A DNA stretch of 64,000 nucleotides, from assembly GCA_900549715.1 (NCBI GenBank), contig URPK01000003.1, positions 62,001 to 126,000 on the forward strand, given 5' to 3'. Source of the DNA: an uncultured Collinsella sp. Lineage in GTDB: Bacteria; Actinomycetota; Coriobacteriia; Coriobacteriales; Coriobacteriaceae. The notes below the pieces were generated by a model. That model worked only from the letters and a program-made list of their open reading frames with translations. It did not search any database and was not told the DNA's origin. Within the stretch, counting starts at the first letter, position 1. Every line of letters begins with the position of its first letter. The translations under genes were made by a program, and so were the position numbers. Below, one piece after another: positions 17,282-26,661 of the stretch.

Positions 17282-18247
17282 CTACGAACGACGCGGCTCG
17301 GGAACCACAAGCCTATCGGGGCTCGCGCCCTCGGCATCCATCAGGCTCACGTAGCGAATCGACGGATCCTCATACATCGCGTAGTAATAATTGCCTGTGC
17401 GCGCGCTAAAGCATCCGGTATAGATAGTCTTCTCGAACTTGCCATCGCCCATCCTGGACGCCCCCTCAATCATCACCACGCCCTCGAGTGAACGGAACAT
17501 GCGGACGACGTTTTCGGTCTCGCTGTCTTTTTGCGGGTAATTGGCGTTGAGGTACGCTGCCTTTACAAAACGGCTCGGCGAATAGCAGTCGCCGGGAATG
17601 CCGCGCATGCCGGCACCGGCTCCATAGGGCTTAAGCTCGGCGCCACGCCACGTCGCCGTCTGCGGAAAATCGCTTGTGGCGGTGATATAAGTGCGTAGGT
17701 TTTCCATATGCCACGGGAAGGTGGGCTGATTGGCAAGGGTGTCGACCGGATCGTCGTATACATGCAGGCCGTCAGCCATCATCTCAACCACGATGCTGCG
17801 CTGGCTGTCGCCGATAATCCAATGGAGCAGCGACACGCCCAGCCCCTCTCCGGCAGATTTGGCGACAATCACCGTGTCGCGCAGCGCGGCCTCGACCTCA
17901 TCGACCGTCGAGAACGTCGCTGCCACCCACAGGGGAAACTCATAGGCCGCGATATTGGTCTTTCCATCAACCGGGCCCTCGGCATACTCGGCATAGCCGG
18001 GAAAGTTGAGCCCCGCCACAGCCAGACCCGCATCGTTACCACAGTCGAAAAACATGGGATAGTTCTTGTAATCGATGCACATACCGATTACCGCATGCGC
18101 CGCCGTCGCATCGTCGATAAACGAATACGGGATGTGGAACCCGCGGGGCATCACGCGAACCTGCTCGCCGTATCCAAAGCTCCAGTCGAGGTTGCGGCCC
18201 AGATACATGTGGCCGGAATTATCGGTAAATCGAATGCTCGTGCACAT
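17282..18247 (-). CDS. Choloylglycine hydrolase, probable bile salt hydrolase
   Basis: A 321-residue Ntn-hydrolase of the choloylglycine/penicillin V acylase family. The start at 18247 gives MCTSIRF, placing the nucleophile at Cys2 after Met removal. Arg18 and Asp21 (RNLD), Asn81 (AGLNFPGYAEY) and the GDCYSPSRFV arginine are all in place, which fits deconjugation of glycine- or taurine-conjugated bile acids. No signal peptide is present, so it acts in the cytosol. Sequence alone does not fully separate bile salt hydrolases from penicillin V acylases, but AGLNFPGY is typical of the former. It is a single-gene unit. Confidence 0.88.
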   Translation of the reverse strand: MCTSIRFTDNSGHMYLGRNLDWSFGYGEQVRVMPRGFHIPYSFIDDATAAHAVIGMCIDYKNYPMFFDCGNDAGLAVAGLNFPGYAEYAEGPVDGKTNIAAYEFPLWVAATFSTVDEVEAALRDTVIVAKSAGEGLGVSLLHWIIGDSQRSIVVEMMADGLHVYDDPVDTLANQPTFPWHMENLRTYITATSDFPQTATWRGAELKPYGAGAGMRGIPGDCYSPSRFVKAAYLNANYPQKDSETENVVRMFRSLEGVVMIEGASRMGDGKFEKTIYTGCFSARTGNYYYAMYEDPSIRYVSLMDAEGASPDRLVVPEPRRS

Positions 18248-18307
18248 AGCGCCTCCTAGCTCAATGTTCTTACTAGGCTCATTGTCACCAAACAAAGGAG
18301 CGCTAAA

Positions 18308-18347
18308 CAAAAAAGTCCGGACATGACAACAATGTCATACCCGGACC
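18308..18347 (-). terminator. Terminator after deformylase-like gene
   Basis: On the minus strand GGTCCGGGTATGAC pairs with GTCATGTCCGGAC (one internal mismatch) and is followed by six Ts. Confidence 0.75.
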
Positions 18348-18373
18348 AAAAGCGGCAAGGTGCGGTGGTCGCC

Positions 18374-18793
18374 CTAGACAAGTTTACCTTGGCAGTGATC
18401 AATCATGTGCTGGATCATTTGTGCCTCAAAGCCTGCGTAATCGCGGCGGCACTCCTTCATCTTGCCGTCGACGATCTGGTCAAAGGCAACCTTGCACTTG
18501 ATATAGCGCGTGGACTTGGTGACCTCCTCGTGCGTCAGGCAGCTCTCCTCCATCTTGCTGGCACCCAGGCCAAACACCAGACGGGGGTTGTAGAGCACGT
18601 GAGGCTCGCCGGCGTCGTCCAGGTAGACGCAGATCTTCTTGGTAACGCCAATCTGGTTAGCGGCAAGGCAGCCGGCATCGTCGAGCGACTTGATGGTATC
18701 GATCAGGTCCTGAGCAACCGACTCGTCCTCGACGGTCGCAACCTCGCAACGCTGGGACAGGATAGCCTCGTCGTGGCAAAGCTCTTTAATCAT
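18374..18793 (-). CDS. Peptide deformylase-like protein lacking catalytic Glu
   Basis: A 139-residue deformylase homologue. Motif 1 is CLAANQIG, motif 2 ESCLT keeps the metal cysteine, but motif 3 reads QHMIDH: His129, Asp132 and His133 remain while the catalytic glutamate of HExDH is Met130. Metal binding is therefore possible and normal deformylation is not expected. The ATG at 18793 has GGAGGAACGT upstream, better than one four codons earlier. It may be a moonlighting or regulatory paralogue, or act on a different substrate. An intact deformylase is encoded at 10685-11095. Confidence 0.82.
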   Translation of the reverse strand: MIKELCHDEAILSQRCEVATVEDESVAQDLIDTIKSLDDAGCLAANQIGVTKKICVYLDDAGEPHVLYNPRLVFGLGASKMEESCLTHEEVTKSTRYIKCKVAFDQIVDGKMKECRRDYAGFEAQMIQHMIDHCQGKLV

Positions 18794-18986
18794 ACGTTCC
18801 TCCATAGGGGTCGTTGTAACCGCTTAAGTATACGGTACCTACACAATTTCATGCGAAAGATACCGCCCGTCCGTTACAAACCGCCGAACATCAACATGTG
18901 AGGAACACCAACTTCACAAAGGCGATATAGTGGGTGGGTTCGTGTCAATCGGCCTAAACTCGGGGCCGAACAAGGAAAGGGTATGC

Positions 18987-20297
18987 ATGGACGAACTTTT
19001 TCACGTCAGTGAGCGCAAGTCCACAATCGGGACCGAACTTCGCGCTGGACTGACAACATTCCTGGCGATGGCCTACATCATCGCCGTCAACCCCGCAGTG
19101 CTCTCGGGCGCCGGCATCGATGCGGGAGCGCTCGCCTGCGCCACTTGCCTGGGCGCCGGCATCATGACCATCTGCATGGGCATCTTCGCTAACCGCCCGC
19201 TCGCCTGTGCGTCGGGCCTCGGCGTCAACGCGATGATCGCCGGCATCACCACCACCGTCTGCGGCGGCGACTGGCACGTGGCCATGAGCGTCATCTTCCT
19301 CGAGGGCGTCGTCATCCTGCTGCTCGTCCTTTGTGGCCTGCGCGAGGCCATCATGGACGCCATCCCCGTGGTCCTGCGCCACGCCATCTCGGTGGGCCTG
19401 GGCCTGTTCATCGCCATGATCGGCCTTGCCGACGCCGGCATCATCACCGCCGGTAACGGCACGCTTGTCGGCCTGGGCGACATCACCTCGCCCACCTTCA
19501 TCGTCGGCATCATCTCCATCCTGGTGACGGTCGCCCTCGCCTGCCGCAACGTCCCCGGCTCGCTGCTCATCGGCATCGTCGTAGCCGTCATCGCCGGTAT
19601 CCCCCTAGGCGTAACCCAGGCTCCGACCGGTATCATCGCCCCGCTCGACTTCTCGAGCATCGGTGGCCCCATCGCCGACGCCGGCGGCGTGCCCGCCATC
19701 GTCAAGGTCCTTACCGACCCCACGCTCCTTGTCATCTCGTTCTCGCTGCTCATGAGCGACTTCTTTGACACCATGGGTACCGCGATGGCCGTGGCCAAGC
19801 AAGGCGAGTTCCTCACCGACGACGGCAACGTCGAGAACATCAAGGAGATCCTGGTCGTCGACTCCGCCGCCGCTGCCGTGGGCGGCTTCATGGGCGTCTC
19901 CTCCATCACCACCTTCGTCGAGTCCACCTCTGGCGCCGCCGACGGTGGCCGCACGGGCCTCACCTCCGTCACCACCGGCGTGCTGTTTATCCTCGCCGCG
20001 TTCTTCTCCCCCGTCGTCTCCATCGTTTCCAGCGCCGCCACCTGCGGTGCCCTGGTCTACGTCGGCTACCTCATGATGAGCGAGGCCACCGAGATCGACT
20101 GGTTCGATGTCTCCGAGGGTTTCCCGGCGTTTATGATCGCCGCGGGCGTGCCCTTCACCTACTCCATCTCTGCCGGCATTGGCCTGGGCTTTATCGCCTA
20201 CGTGGTCGTCGCGCTCTTTAAGGGCGAGGCTTCCAAGATCAAGCCGCTCATGTGGGTCGCATCCCTTGCCTTCCTCGTCTACTTCTTCGTAGCGTAA
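18987..20297 (+). CDS. NCS2-family purine permease (AzgA-like)
   Basis: A 436-residue membrane transporter. The opening STIGTELRAGLTTFLAMAYIIAVNPAVLS is typical of the AzgA/PbuG branch of NCS2 proteins, which import adenine, guanine or hypoxanthine with protons; LMSDFFDTMGTAMAV and SSITTFVESTSGAADGGRTGLTSV are the family's substrate-site segments. About 13 hydrophobic segments are visible. AAGGAAAGGG precedes the ATG at 18987. The last 14 codons were copied downstream with the surface-protein duplication. Confidence 0.93.
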   Translation: MDELFHVSERKSTIGTELRAGLTTFLAMAYIIAVNPAVLSGAGIDAGALACATCLGAGIMTICMGIFANRPLACASGLGVNAMIAGITTTVCGGDWHVAMSVIFLEGVVILLLVLCGLREAIMDAIPVVLRHAISVGLGLFIAMIGLADAGIITAGNGTLVGLGDITSPTFIVGIISILVTVALACRNVPGSLLIGIVVAVIAGIPLGVTQAPTGIIAPLDFSSIGGPIADAGGVPAIVKVLTDPTLLVISFSLLMSDFFDTMGTAMAVAKQGEFLTDDGNVENIKEILVVDSAAAAVGGFMGVSSITTFVESTSGAADGGRTGLTSVTTGVLFILAAFFSPVVSIVSSAATCGALVYVGYLMMSEATEIDWFDVSEGFPAFMIAAGVPFTYSISAGIGLGFIAYVVVALFKGEASKIKPLMWVASLAFLVYFFVA

Positions 20298-20322
20298 GCA
20301 CAAAGCTGCCAAAGCAAAAGAC

Positions 20323-20364
20323 CAAAGCGCGGGGTCGCATCGAGCGGCTCCGCGCTTTTCTTTT
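20323..20364 (+). terminator. Terminator of the purine permease
   Basis: AAAGCGCGG pairs with CCGCGCTTT, followed by a T-rich tail. A diverged copy stands at 22371-22409. Confidence 0.8.
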
Positions 20365-20504
20365 AAAGCCAGGCACCGCGCGGGCGCGCGATGCATTACT
20401 TCCCAAGTTTTGGACATTTTGCCCTCCAAACGGCACTACCGCCGGCTACATCCTGCAGATATGCTGGGCGTAATCGCATAGGCCCTATGAGGATGGGAGT
20501 AACC

Positions 20505-22277
20505 ATGGCCGCCTTGTTCACGACCCCCAAGCGCAATGACAAAACCTCTGGAGCCCATTTTATCGAGCCCGACGTGCGCCGTCGCACGTTGCTCGCACAC
20601 GGCAGCTGGCGCCGCGTGACGCGCCGCATCGTTGTAGGCGCCGTATGCGCGCTTACGGTAAGCTCGCTGCTCATGCCGAGCGTCTCGCTCGCGGCGGAGT
20701 GGGTCAACGTCGGCGGCGCCCAGTACAACGCCGGCACTGCGGCGGGCGACGCCGCCGGCACCTGGTCATGGGACGGTGCCGACGACATGAAGCTCAACGG
20801 CTATAACGGCGGCGCGATCGAGGCAGCGGGCAAGCTCAACGTGAGCTACGAGGTCAACAACACCGTCACTAACGACAACGGCCGCGGCATCAAGGTTAAG
20901 GATGGCGCGAACGAGAACGCCGAGCTTAATATTCAGGGCGACGCGTCCAGCACGCTCAACGTGACCTCTTCTCGTGACGCCATCACTTCCGTCGGCAACA
21001 TCAACATCGACGGCGCTGGCACCGTCAACGCCACGAGCACCGAGCACGATGCCATCGATGCCGGGGGCGATGTCACCATCAAGGGCTCGGGAAACGTTAA
21101 CGCCACGGGCGATTCTGATGGCGTCAGGGCCGACGGCAACATCACGATCGACAACAGCGGAACCGTCACCGCCAAGGCCACCGACGATCAGAGTATCGAT
21201 GCTAACGAGAACCTCATCATAAAGGGCGGCGGCAAGGTAGAGGCAAGCTCTATCAAAGACAATGCGATTTGGGCCGACGGCAACATCGAGATCTCGGGTG
21301 GCAGCCAGGTCAAGGCAAGCTCCGAGGAAGACGCCGCCATCGACGGTAAAAACAGCCTCACGGTCACGAACGCTTCCCTCAACGCAAGTGGCGTTGGGTA
21401 TGGCATCTATGTCTACAAGGGCATCACGCTCGATGGCGCGACCGTGACGGTCCGCGCAAGCTCAGATGGCGGGGAAGCAAGCGCACTCTTCACCGATGAG
21501 GACGACATCGTCATCAAGAACGGCTCGACTGTGGATGCGCTCGCAGAAGGCAGGTTCTCGGTTGCAATCTCCACCAGTAATTTCTACTCCGACGAAGCGG
21601 GTGGCCATATCTACATCAGCGACTCCGTTGTCAAGGCCATAGCCCGCTATGCCGAGACCGGCGGCGACGGCCCCGACCACTACAGTGGAGACCAAAACGA
21701 CGAAATCATCCCTGAGTCCGAGGGCCTGAACATCGGCATCTTCGCGCAGACCGAGAAGGGCATCACGCCCGCGACCATCTCGATCGTCCGCAGCAAGGTC
21801 ACGGCCGAGGGAGACACGGCGGCTATCTTCGCCCTTGCCATGAGCGCGGACGGCAAGGCGATCGGCACCATCGAAATCAAGGACGCCATCATCCAGACGC
21901 CTGCAGGCGGCAAAGTCATTGACTATCGCAACAAGGAAGAGCTCAGCGACGGCATCGTCTACGAGGCGGGGCAGACCATCGGCACGGGCGATGCCACGAT
22001 TGACTCCCCCTACGATGCAGCTGTCGCCAAGAGCACGGTCATCGTGCCTCCCGAGGAGATCAAACCCGAGGAGAAGCCAGGCGAGACCAAGCCCGAGGGT
22101 TCCAAGTCCGAGGGCACGAAGACGACCAAGACCGTTGCGGCTGCAACCGCGGGAGCCAAAACCACCGGCATCCTCGCCGCAACCGGCGACACCTCGAGCG
22201 CAGCCATCGTGGCAGCCGCCCTTGCGGGAACAGCCGCCATCGCCGCAGGCGCCCTGGCGAGTCGCAAACGTTCGTAA
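20505..22277 (+). CDS. LAxTG-anchored beta-helix surface protein, copy 1
   Basis: A 590-residue exported wall protein. A long basic n-region (VRRRTLLAHGSWRRVTRR) is followed by a hydrophobic segment and an Ala-rich cleavage region (SLAAEW, near residue 65). Residues about 80-480 repeat units such as GNINIDGAGTVNA, GDVTIKGSGNVNA and GNITIDNSGTVTA, as in right-handed parallel beta-helices or DUF4353-like carbohydrate-binding proteins. A Pro/Lys/Glu linker leads to LAATG (557-561), a hydrophobic stretch and RKRS, fitting class E sortase anchoring. The ATG at 20505 has GGGAG upstream. A role in adhesion or glycan binding is inferred. Confidence 0.8.
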   Translation: MAALFTTPKRNDKTSGAHFIEPDVRRRTLLAHGSWRRVTRRIVVGAVCALTVSSLLMPSVSLAAEWVNVGGAQYNAGTAAGDAAGTWSWDGADDMKLNGYNGGAIEAAGKLNVSYEVNNTVTNDNGRGIKVKDGANENAELNIQGDASSTLNVTSSRDAITSVGNINIDGAGTVNATSTEHDAIDAGGDVTIKGSGNVNATGDSDGVRADGNITIDNSGTVTAKATDDQSIDANENLIIKGGGKVEASSIKDNAIWADGNIEISGGSQVKASSEEDAAIDGKNSLTVTNASLNASGVGYGIYVYKGITLDGATVTVRASSDGGEASALFTDEDDIVIKNGSTVDALAEGRFSVAISTSNFYSDEAGGHIYISDSVVKAIARYAETGGDGPDHYSGDQNDEIIPESEGLNIGIFAQTEKGITPATISIVRSKVTAEGDTAAIFALAMSADGKAIGTIEIKDAIIQTPAGGKVIDYRNKEELSDGIVYEAGQTIGTGDATIDSPYDAAVAKSTVIVPPEEIKPEEKPGETKPEGSKSEGTKTTKTVAAATAGAKTTGILAATGDTSSAAIVAAALAGTAAIAAGALASRKRS

Positions 22278-22298
22278 ACACTTTTTCGCACAGGACGG

Positions 22299-22344
22299 GT
22301 GGATCGCAGCCCTTGCCTTCCCCGTCTACTTCTTCGTAGCGTAA
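22299..22344 (+). pseudogene. Copied 3' end of the purine permease gene
   Basis: These 46 bases match the last codons of the NCS2 permease at 20252-20297. In the permease reading frame they still encode WIAALAFPVYFFVA and a TAA stop. The offset of 2,047 bases equals that between the two surface-protein units, so it marks one breakpoint of the tandem duplication. Confidence 0.85.
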
Positions 22345-22370
22345 GGGCAAGGCTGCAAAAGCTGAACAAT

Positions 22371-22409
22371 AAAGCGCGGAGTCGCCATGCGGCCCCGCGC
22401 TTTTCTTTT
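22371..22409 (+). terminator. Duplicated permease-type terminator
   Basis: AAAGCGCGG pairs with CCGCGCTTT, followed by TTCTTTT. It was copied along with the surface-protein unit and now separates the two surface genes. Confidence 0.75.
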
Positions 22410-22548
22410 AGCGTCGGTCCCTGCGCCGGCGTGCGGCCTATTTCTCCCCCATTTTGGCCATTTTGCCCTCCAAACGGCACTACCGCCGGCAACATCCAGC
22501 AGATACGCTGAACCTAGCCGTATAGGCCCTATGAGAACGGGAGCAACC

Positions 22549-24267
22549 ATGGCAGCCTTGTTCACGACCCCCAAACGCAATGACACTACCGCCGGAACCC
22601 ATGTTGCCGAACCCGACGTTCGCCGTCGCATAGGACTCGCGCACGGCAGCTGGCGCCGCGTGACGCGCCGCATCGTCGTAGGCGCCGTGTGCGCGCTCAC
22701 GGTGAGCTCGCTGCTCATGCCGAGCGTCTCGCTCGCGGCGGAATGGGTCAAGGTCGGCGAAACCAAATACAACGCCGGCACTGCGGCGGGCGACGAGACC
22801 GGCACCTGGTCGTGGGACGGCGCCGACGACTTGAAGCTCAACAACTATAACGGCGGCGAGATCCAGGCCGCAGGCAAGCTCAACGTGAATTACTCGGGAA
22901 ACAACATCGTCACTGCCGACTGGATCGAAGGCATCAAGGCTTCTCATGGCAAGAATGAGAACGCCGAGCTCAATATCCAAGGCGACGCGGGCAGCACGCT
23001 CAGCGTGACATCTACTGAGGACGCTATCCTCTCCACGGGTAATATCAACATCGACGGAGCCGGATCCGTCAACGCCACGAGCGCTGGGTTTGATGCCATC
23101 GACGCCGAGGGCGATCTCGCTATCAAAGGTTCGGGCAACGTCAACGCCACGGGCGTATCGGATGGCATCAGGGCAAACGGCAATATCACGATTGACGACA
23201 GCGGGGCCGTCACCGCCAGGGCTACCAAGGACAAGGGTATCGGAACCGACAAGAACCTCACCATCAAGGGTGGCGGCACAGTCGAGGCAAGCTCCGAGAA
23301 AGACGCTGCCGTCGAGGCCAAGGGCAGCCTCGCAGCCACAAACGCCTCCCTCAACGCAAACGGTGTTGAATATGGCGTCTATGCCCACAAGGGCATCACC
23401 CTCGATCATGCAAACGTGACGGTCCGTGCAGGTAAAGGCAGCTACGGTGGCGCCATCGCCCTCTTCACCTACCAGGACGACATCGTCGTCAAGAACGGCT
23501 CCACCGTGGACGCGTTTGCGGGAGGCGAGGTTTCGGCTGCATTCTCCACCAGAAACGATCGACCCAACGAGGAGGGTGGCCACATCTACATCAGCGACTC
23601 CGTTGTCAAGGCCATAGCCCGCTATGTCGAGAACGGCGACGGCCCCATCCCCTACAGCGAAAACCAAGATGGTGAGACGAGCCCCGAGCCCCAAGGCGAG
23701 AACATCGGCATCATCGCCCAGACCAGCGAGGGCGTCACACCCGCAGTCATCTCGATCATCCGCAGCAAGGTAACGGCCGAAGGAGATACAGCGGCAATCT
23801 TTGCCCGTGCCATGAGCGCTGACGGCAAGACAATCGGCACCATCAAGATTGAGAACGCCGCCATCCAGACGCCCGAAGGCGGCAAGGTCATTGACTATCG
23901 CAAGCTCCGTGACGGCATCTACGAGGCAGGCCAAGCCATCGGCACGAGCGACGCTGTGATCGACTCCCCCTATAACGAAGCTGTCGCCAAGAGCATGGTC
24001 ATCGCACCTCCCGAGGTAGCCAAGCCGGAAGACCCCAAGCGCGACGAGACCAAGCCCGCAGAAAGCAAGCCCGCGGAGTCCAAGCAGAACCCCAAGCCTG
24101 AGGGCTCAAAGCCGACCAAGGCCGTTGCGGCTTCAACCACGAAAGCCAAGACTACCGGCGTGCTCGCGGCAACCGGCGACACCTCGGGTGCGGCCATCGT
24201 GGCAACCGTCCTTGCGGGAACAGCCGCTATCGCCGCGGGCGCCGTGGCGAGCCGCAAGCGCTCATAG
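22549..24267 (+). CDS. LAxTG-anchored beta-helix surface protein, copy 2
   Basis: A 572-residue paralogue of the preceding gene. The basic n-region, signal segment, GNINIDGAGSVNA/GNVNATGVSD repeats, the HIYISDSVVKAIARY block and the tail LAATG (539-543) plus RKRS are all conserved. The middle beta-helix is about one repeat shorter and the linker carries extra ETKPAESKPAESK-type units. Similarity also covers some 130 bases upstream of the start. GGGAGCAACC leads into the ATG at 22549. Differences concentrate in the repeat and linker regions, as expected for a surface-exposed pair that is diverging. Confidence 0.8.
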   Translation: MAALFTTPKRNDTTAGTHVAEPDVRRRIGLAHGSWRRVTRRIVVGAVCALTVSSLLMPSVSLAAEWVKVGETKYNAGTAAGDETGTWSWDGADDLKLNNYNGGEIQAAGKLNVNYSGNNIVTADWIEGIKASHGKNENAELNIQGDAGSTLSVTSTEDAILSTGNINIDGAGSVNATSAGFDAIDAEGDLAIKGSGNVNATGVSDGIRANGNITIDDSGAVTARATKDKGIGTDKNLTIKGGGTVEASSEKDAAVEAKGSLAATNASLNANGVEYGVYAHKGITLDHANVTVRAGKGSYGGAIALFTYQDDIVVKNGSTVDAFAGGEVSAAFSTRNDRPNEEGGHIYISDSVVKAIARYVENGDGPIPYSENQDGETSPEPQGENIGIIAQTSEGVTPAVISIIRSKVTAEGDTAAIFARAMSADGKTIGTIKIENAAIQTPEGGKVIDYRKLRDGIYEAGQAIGTSDAVIDSPYNEAVAKSMVIAPPEVAKPEDPKRDETKPAESKPAESKQNPKPEGSKPTKAVAASTTKAKTTGVLAATGDTSGAAIVATVLAGTAAIAAGAVASRKRS

Positions 24268-24325
24268 ACGCTTTTGATGCACGGGACGGCACCCATGAAA
24301 GCGCCTAGCCCGAGCACCGTTTAGC

Positions 24326-24362
24326 AACGCCACCGCCGAGCCCCCTCCGGCGGTGGCGTTTT
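24326..24362 (+). terminator. Terminator after surface protein 2
   Basis: AACGCCACCGCCG pairs exactly with CGGCGGTGGCGTT and is followed by TT. Confidence 0.85.
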
Positions 24363-24474
24363 CCATATGCGTCCGCAGGGTATGCACGAGATTGTCTTTG
24401 GTCTAGCCCAACCTGCATGAGCCGGCGTGCGACAATGGGGGCCGTCGATATCACAACACCGAGAGAAGCCCGTC

Positions 24475-25140
24475 ATGGAAGCGCATCAAAAGCAGATAAC
24501 CGTTTATTCGAATCATACGGAAAGCGCGCCTGTCATCTACCTTCCTGTGGTCGTGGGCGACGGCAGCGAGGTTTATAAGTGTTGCCGAGAGCTCGACTGT
24601 CCGCCATTCGCCCTCGTCACCATTGGCGGGCTCGATTGGAATCGCGAGCTGAGCCCCTGGGCATGCGACGGAACCGTGCGCGATGCCGAGCCTTTCGGCG
24701 GCCAAGCTGCCGGTTTTCTTGATGAGCTGCTGAATCAGATAATCCCCCAGGTCGAGTCGTCGCTTCCTCAGCCGCCCACCTGGCACGGCGTTGCTGGCTA
24801 CTCGCTGGCAGGCCTCTTTTCGCTTTGGGCTCTCTGGCAAACCGACGCCTTTGACCGCGCCGCGAGCGCATCGGGGTCGCTATGGTTTCCCGACTTTGTC
24901 GATCGCGCCAGCACGGCGCCATTTGCCGGCAGCCCGCAAGCCGTCTATCTGTCACTCGGCAAAAAGGAAACCAAGACGCCCAACCGCATGATGCGGCACG
25001 TACTCGACGACACACGCGCGATGGAAGCGTTGCTCGTCGAGCGCGACATTCCAACAACGCTGGAGCTCAACCCCGGCAATCACTTTGCCCAAACCGACTT
25101 GCGCATGGCCCGCGGCATCCACTGGATACTCACGCACTAA
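24475..25140 (+). CDS. Alpha/beta hydrolase, putative esterase
   Basis: A 221-residue hydrolase of the esterase D/IroE-like type. The nucleophile elbow is GVAGYSLAGLFSLWAL (Ser in G-Y-S-L-A-G), the acid is probably in the SLGKKET region, and the histidine is in PGNHFAQ near the end. No signal peptide, so it is cytosolic. The family cleaves carboxyl esters, including siderophore or acyl-sugar esters in some members; I see no siderophore genes around. The ATG at 24475 follows GAGAGAAG. Single-gene unit with its own terminator. Confidence 0.8.
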   Translation: MEAHQKQITVYSNHTESAPVIYLPVVVGDGSEVYKCCRELDCPPFALVTIGGLDWNRELSPWACDGTVRDAEPFGGQAAGFLDELLNQIIPQVESSLPQPPTWHGVAGYSLAGLFSLWALWQTDAFDRAASASGSLWFPDFVDRASTAPFAGSPQAVYLSLGKKETKTPNRMMRHVLDDTRAMEALLVERDIPTTLELNPGNHFAQTDLRMARGIHWILTH

Positions 25141-25183
25141 AAATGGCTCCCACGCGTAGCTGCACGCATGGGAGCCATTTTTT
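25140..25183. terminator. Bidirectional terminator
   Basis: AAAATGGCTCCCA pairs with TGGGAGCCATTTT, with A and T tracts on both sides, between the convergent esterase and uracil permease genes. Confidence 0.85.
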
Positions 25184-25203
25184 AGATTTATCGATAGCCG
25201 GCC

Positions 25204-26538
25204 TTACTCGGCGGCCTCCTCGAGTTCAGAGACGTCGAACTCAAAGTCGTTGCCCGGTAGGATGGCATTGAGCACAATGCCCACCAGCGAACCCACGGCA
25301 AGGCCCGAGAGCGAAATGGTCACGCCGCCCAGCTCCAGCACGATGGCACCGGCGGTACTGTAGGCAATGCCGAGCGAAAGCACGAGCACCAGAGCCGCCA
25401 CCAGCACGTTGCGGTTGTTCTGGAAATCAACCTGATTCTCGATGAGGTTACGGACGCCCACGGCGCTGATCATGCCGTAGAGCACGAGCGACACGCCGCC
25501 GATTACACACGCTGGCATGGCGGCGATCACGGCAGCAAACTTGGGGCAGAACGAAAGCACGATGGCGCAGCAGGCGGCAATGCGAATCACGCGCGGGTCG
25601 AACACGCGCGTCAGGGCGAGCACGCCGGTGTTCTCGCCATACGTGGTGTTGGCCGAAGCGCCAAAGAGCGACGCCAGAATCGTGGCGAGACCATCGCCGA
25701 GCAGTGTGCGATGCAGGCCGGGATCGGCGATGTAGTTACGCTCGCAAGTGGAGCCGATAGCCGAGATATCACCGATATGCTCGATCATGGTCGCAAAGGC
25801 CAGCGGCATGATGGTGATGATGGCCGTCGTGGCAAGACCGCTATCGAACTGCGGCCCAAAGAGCGCAAACACGGTGTTATCCCACACGACGGGCAAGCCA
25901 ACCCAGGGAGTGGCTGCGACGCCCGAGAAATCAACCTCGCCGAGCGCAGTCGCAACGGCATAGCTCACCACAACGCCCAGCAAAATCGGCACGATCTTGA
26001 TCATGCCGCGGCCCCAGATGTTGCAGATGACGATCACGGCCACAGCGATAACGGCGACAAGCCAGTTGGTCTGGCAGTTGGCAATGGCAGAGCTCGCCAG
26101 GATCAGGCCGATGGAAATGACGATGGGACCGGTCACCACCGGCGGAAAGAAGCGCATGACACGCTTGGCGCCAAATGCGCGGAAGAGTGCCGCAAGTACC
26201 GGATAGAGTAGACCGGCGCAGGCAACGCCCAGGCAGGCGTAGGGCAAAAGCTCGGCCTCGCCGTTGGGTGCAATGGCGGCATAACCCGCGATAAAAGCAA
26301 ACGACGAGCCCAGAAACGCGGGCACCTTACCGCGCGATAGAAAATGAAACAGCAGCGTGCCGATGCCGGCGAACAGAAGCGTCGCCGAAACGGAAAGGCC
26401 GGCGAGCACAGGCACGAGCACCGTGGCACCGAACATCGCGAATAGATGCTGCAGACCGAGTAGGAACATGCGCGGGCGACCGAGCGACGACGCATCGTAG
26501 ATGGCATCGGCGACGGCGGGCGTCGAGGATTGGGACAT
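25204..26538 (-). CDS. uraA: Uracil permease (NCS2 family)
   Basis: A 444-residue proton-coupled nucleobase importer. LGLQHLFAMFGATVLVPVLAGL near the N-terminus and ASANTTYGENTGVLALTRVFDPRV are the UraA signatures, including the substrate-binding Glu in PLAFATMIEHIGDI. Around 14 hydrophobic segments. GAAAGGACTTCC leads into the ATG. It is a different branch of NCS2 from the purine permease at 18987-20297, so this region covers both purine and pyrimidine salvage. Confidence 0.93.
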   Translation of the reverse strand: MSQSSTPAVADAIYDASSLGRPRMFLLGLQHLFAMFGATVLVPVLAGLSVSATLLFAGIGTLLFHFLSRGKVPAFLGSSFAFIAGYAAIAPNGEAELLPYACLGVACAGLLYPVLAALFRAFGAKRVMRFFPPVVTGPIVISIGLILASSAIANCQTNWLVAVIAVAVIVICNIWGRGMIKIVPILLGVVVSYAVATALGEVDFSGVAATPWVGLPVVWDNTVFALFGPQFDSGLATTAIITIMPLAFATMIEHIGDISAIGSTCERNYIADPGLHRTLLGDGLATILASLFGASANTTYGENTGVLALTRVFDPRVIRIAACCAIVLSFCPKFAAVIAAMPACVIGGVSLVLYGMISAVGVRNLIENQVDFQNNRNVLVAALVLVLSLGIAYSTAGAIVLELGGVTISLSGLAVGSLVGIVLNAILPGNDFEFDVSELEEAAE

Positions 26539-26661
26539 GGAAGTCCTTTCATGATGGAAGGGCGATCAGGCATATCGGATAACCTGCCCGAACGATACGA
26601 TCCGAACCATTGTACGTGATATGCCATGTCTCGCACGCGCCGTCACCTGCAAACGGTAGCG

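Noticed and set aside
22480..23934. Long minus-strand frame over surface protein 2
   Set aside because: Reverse complement of the repeat region; low-complexity and without a start site.
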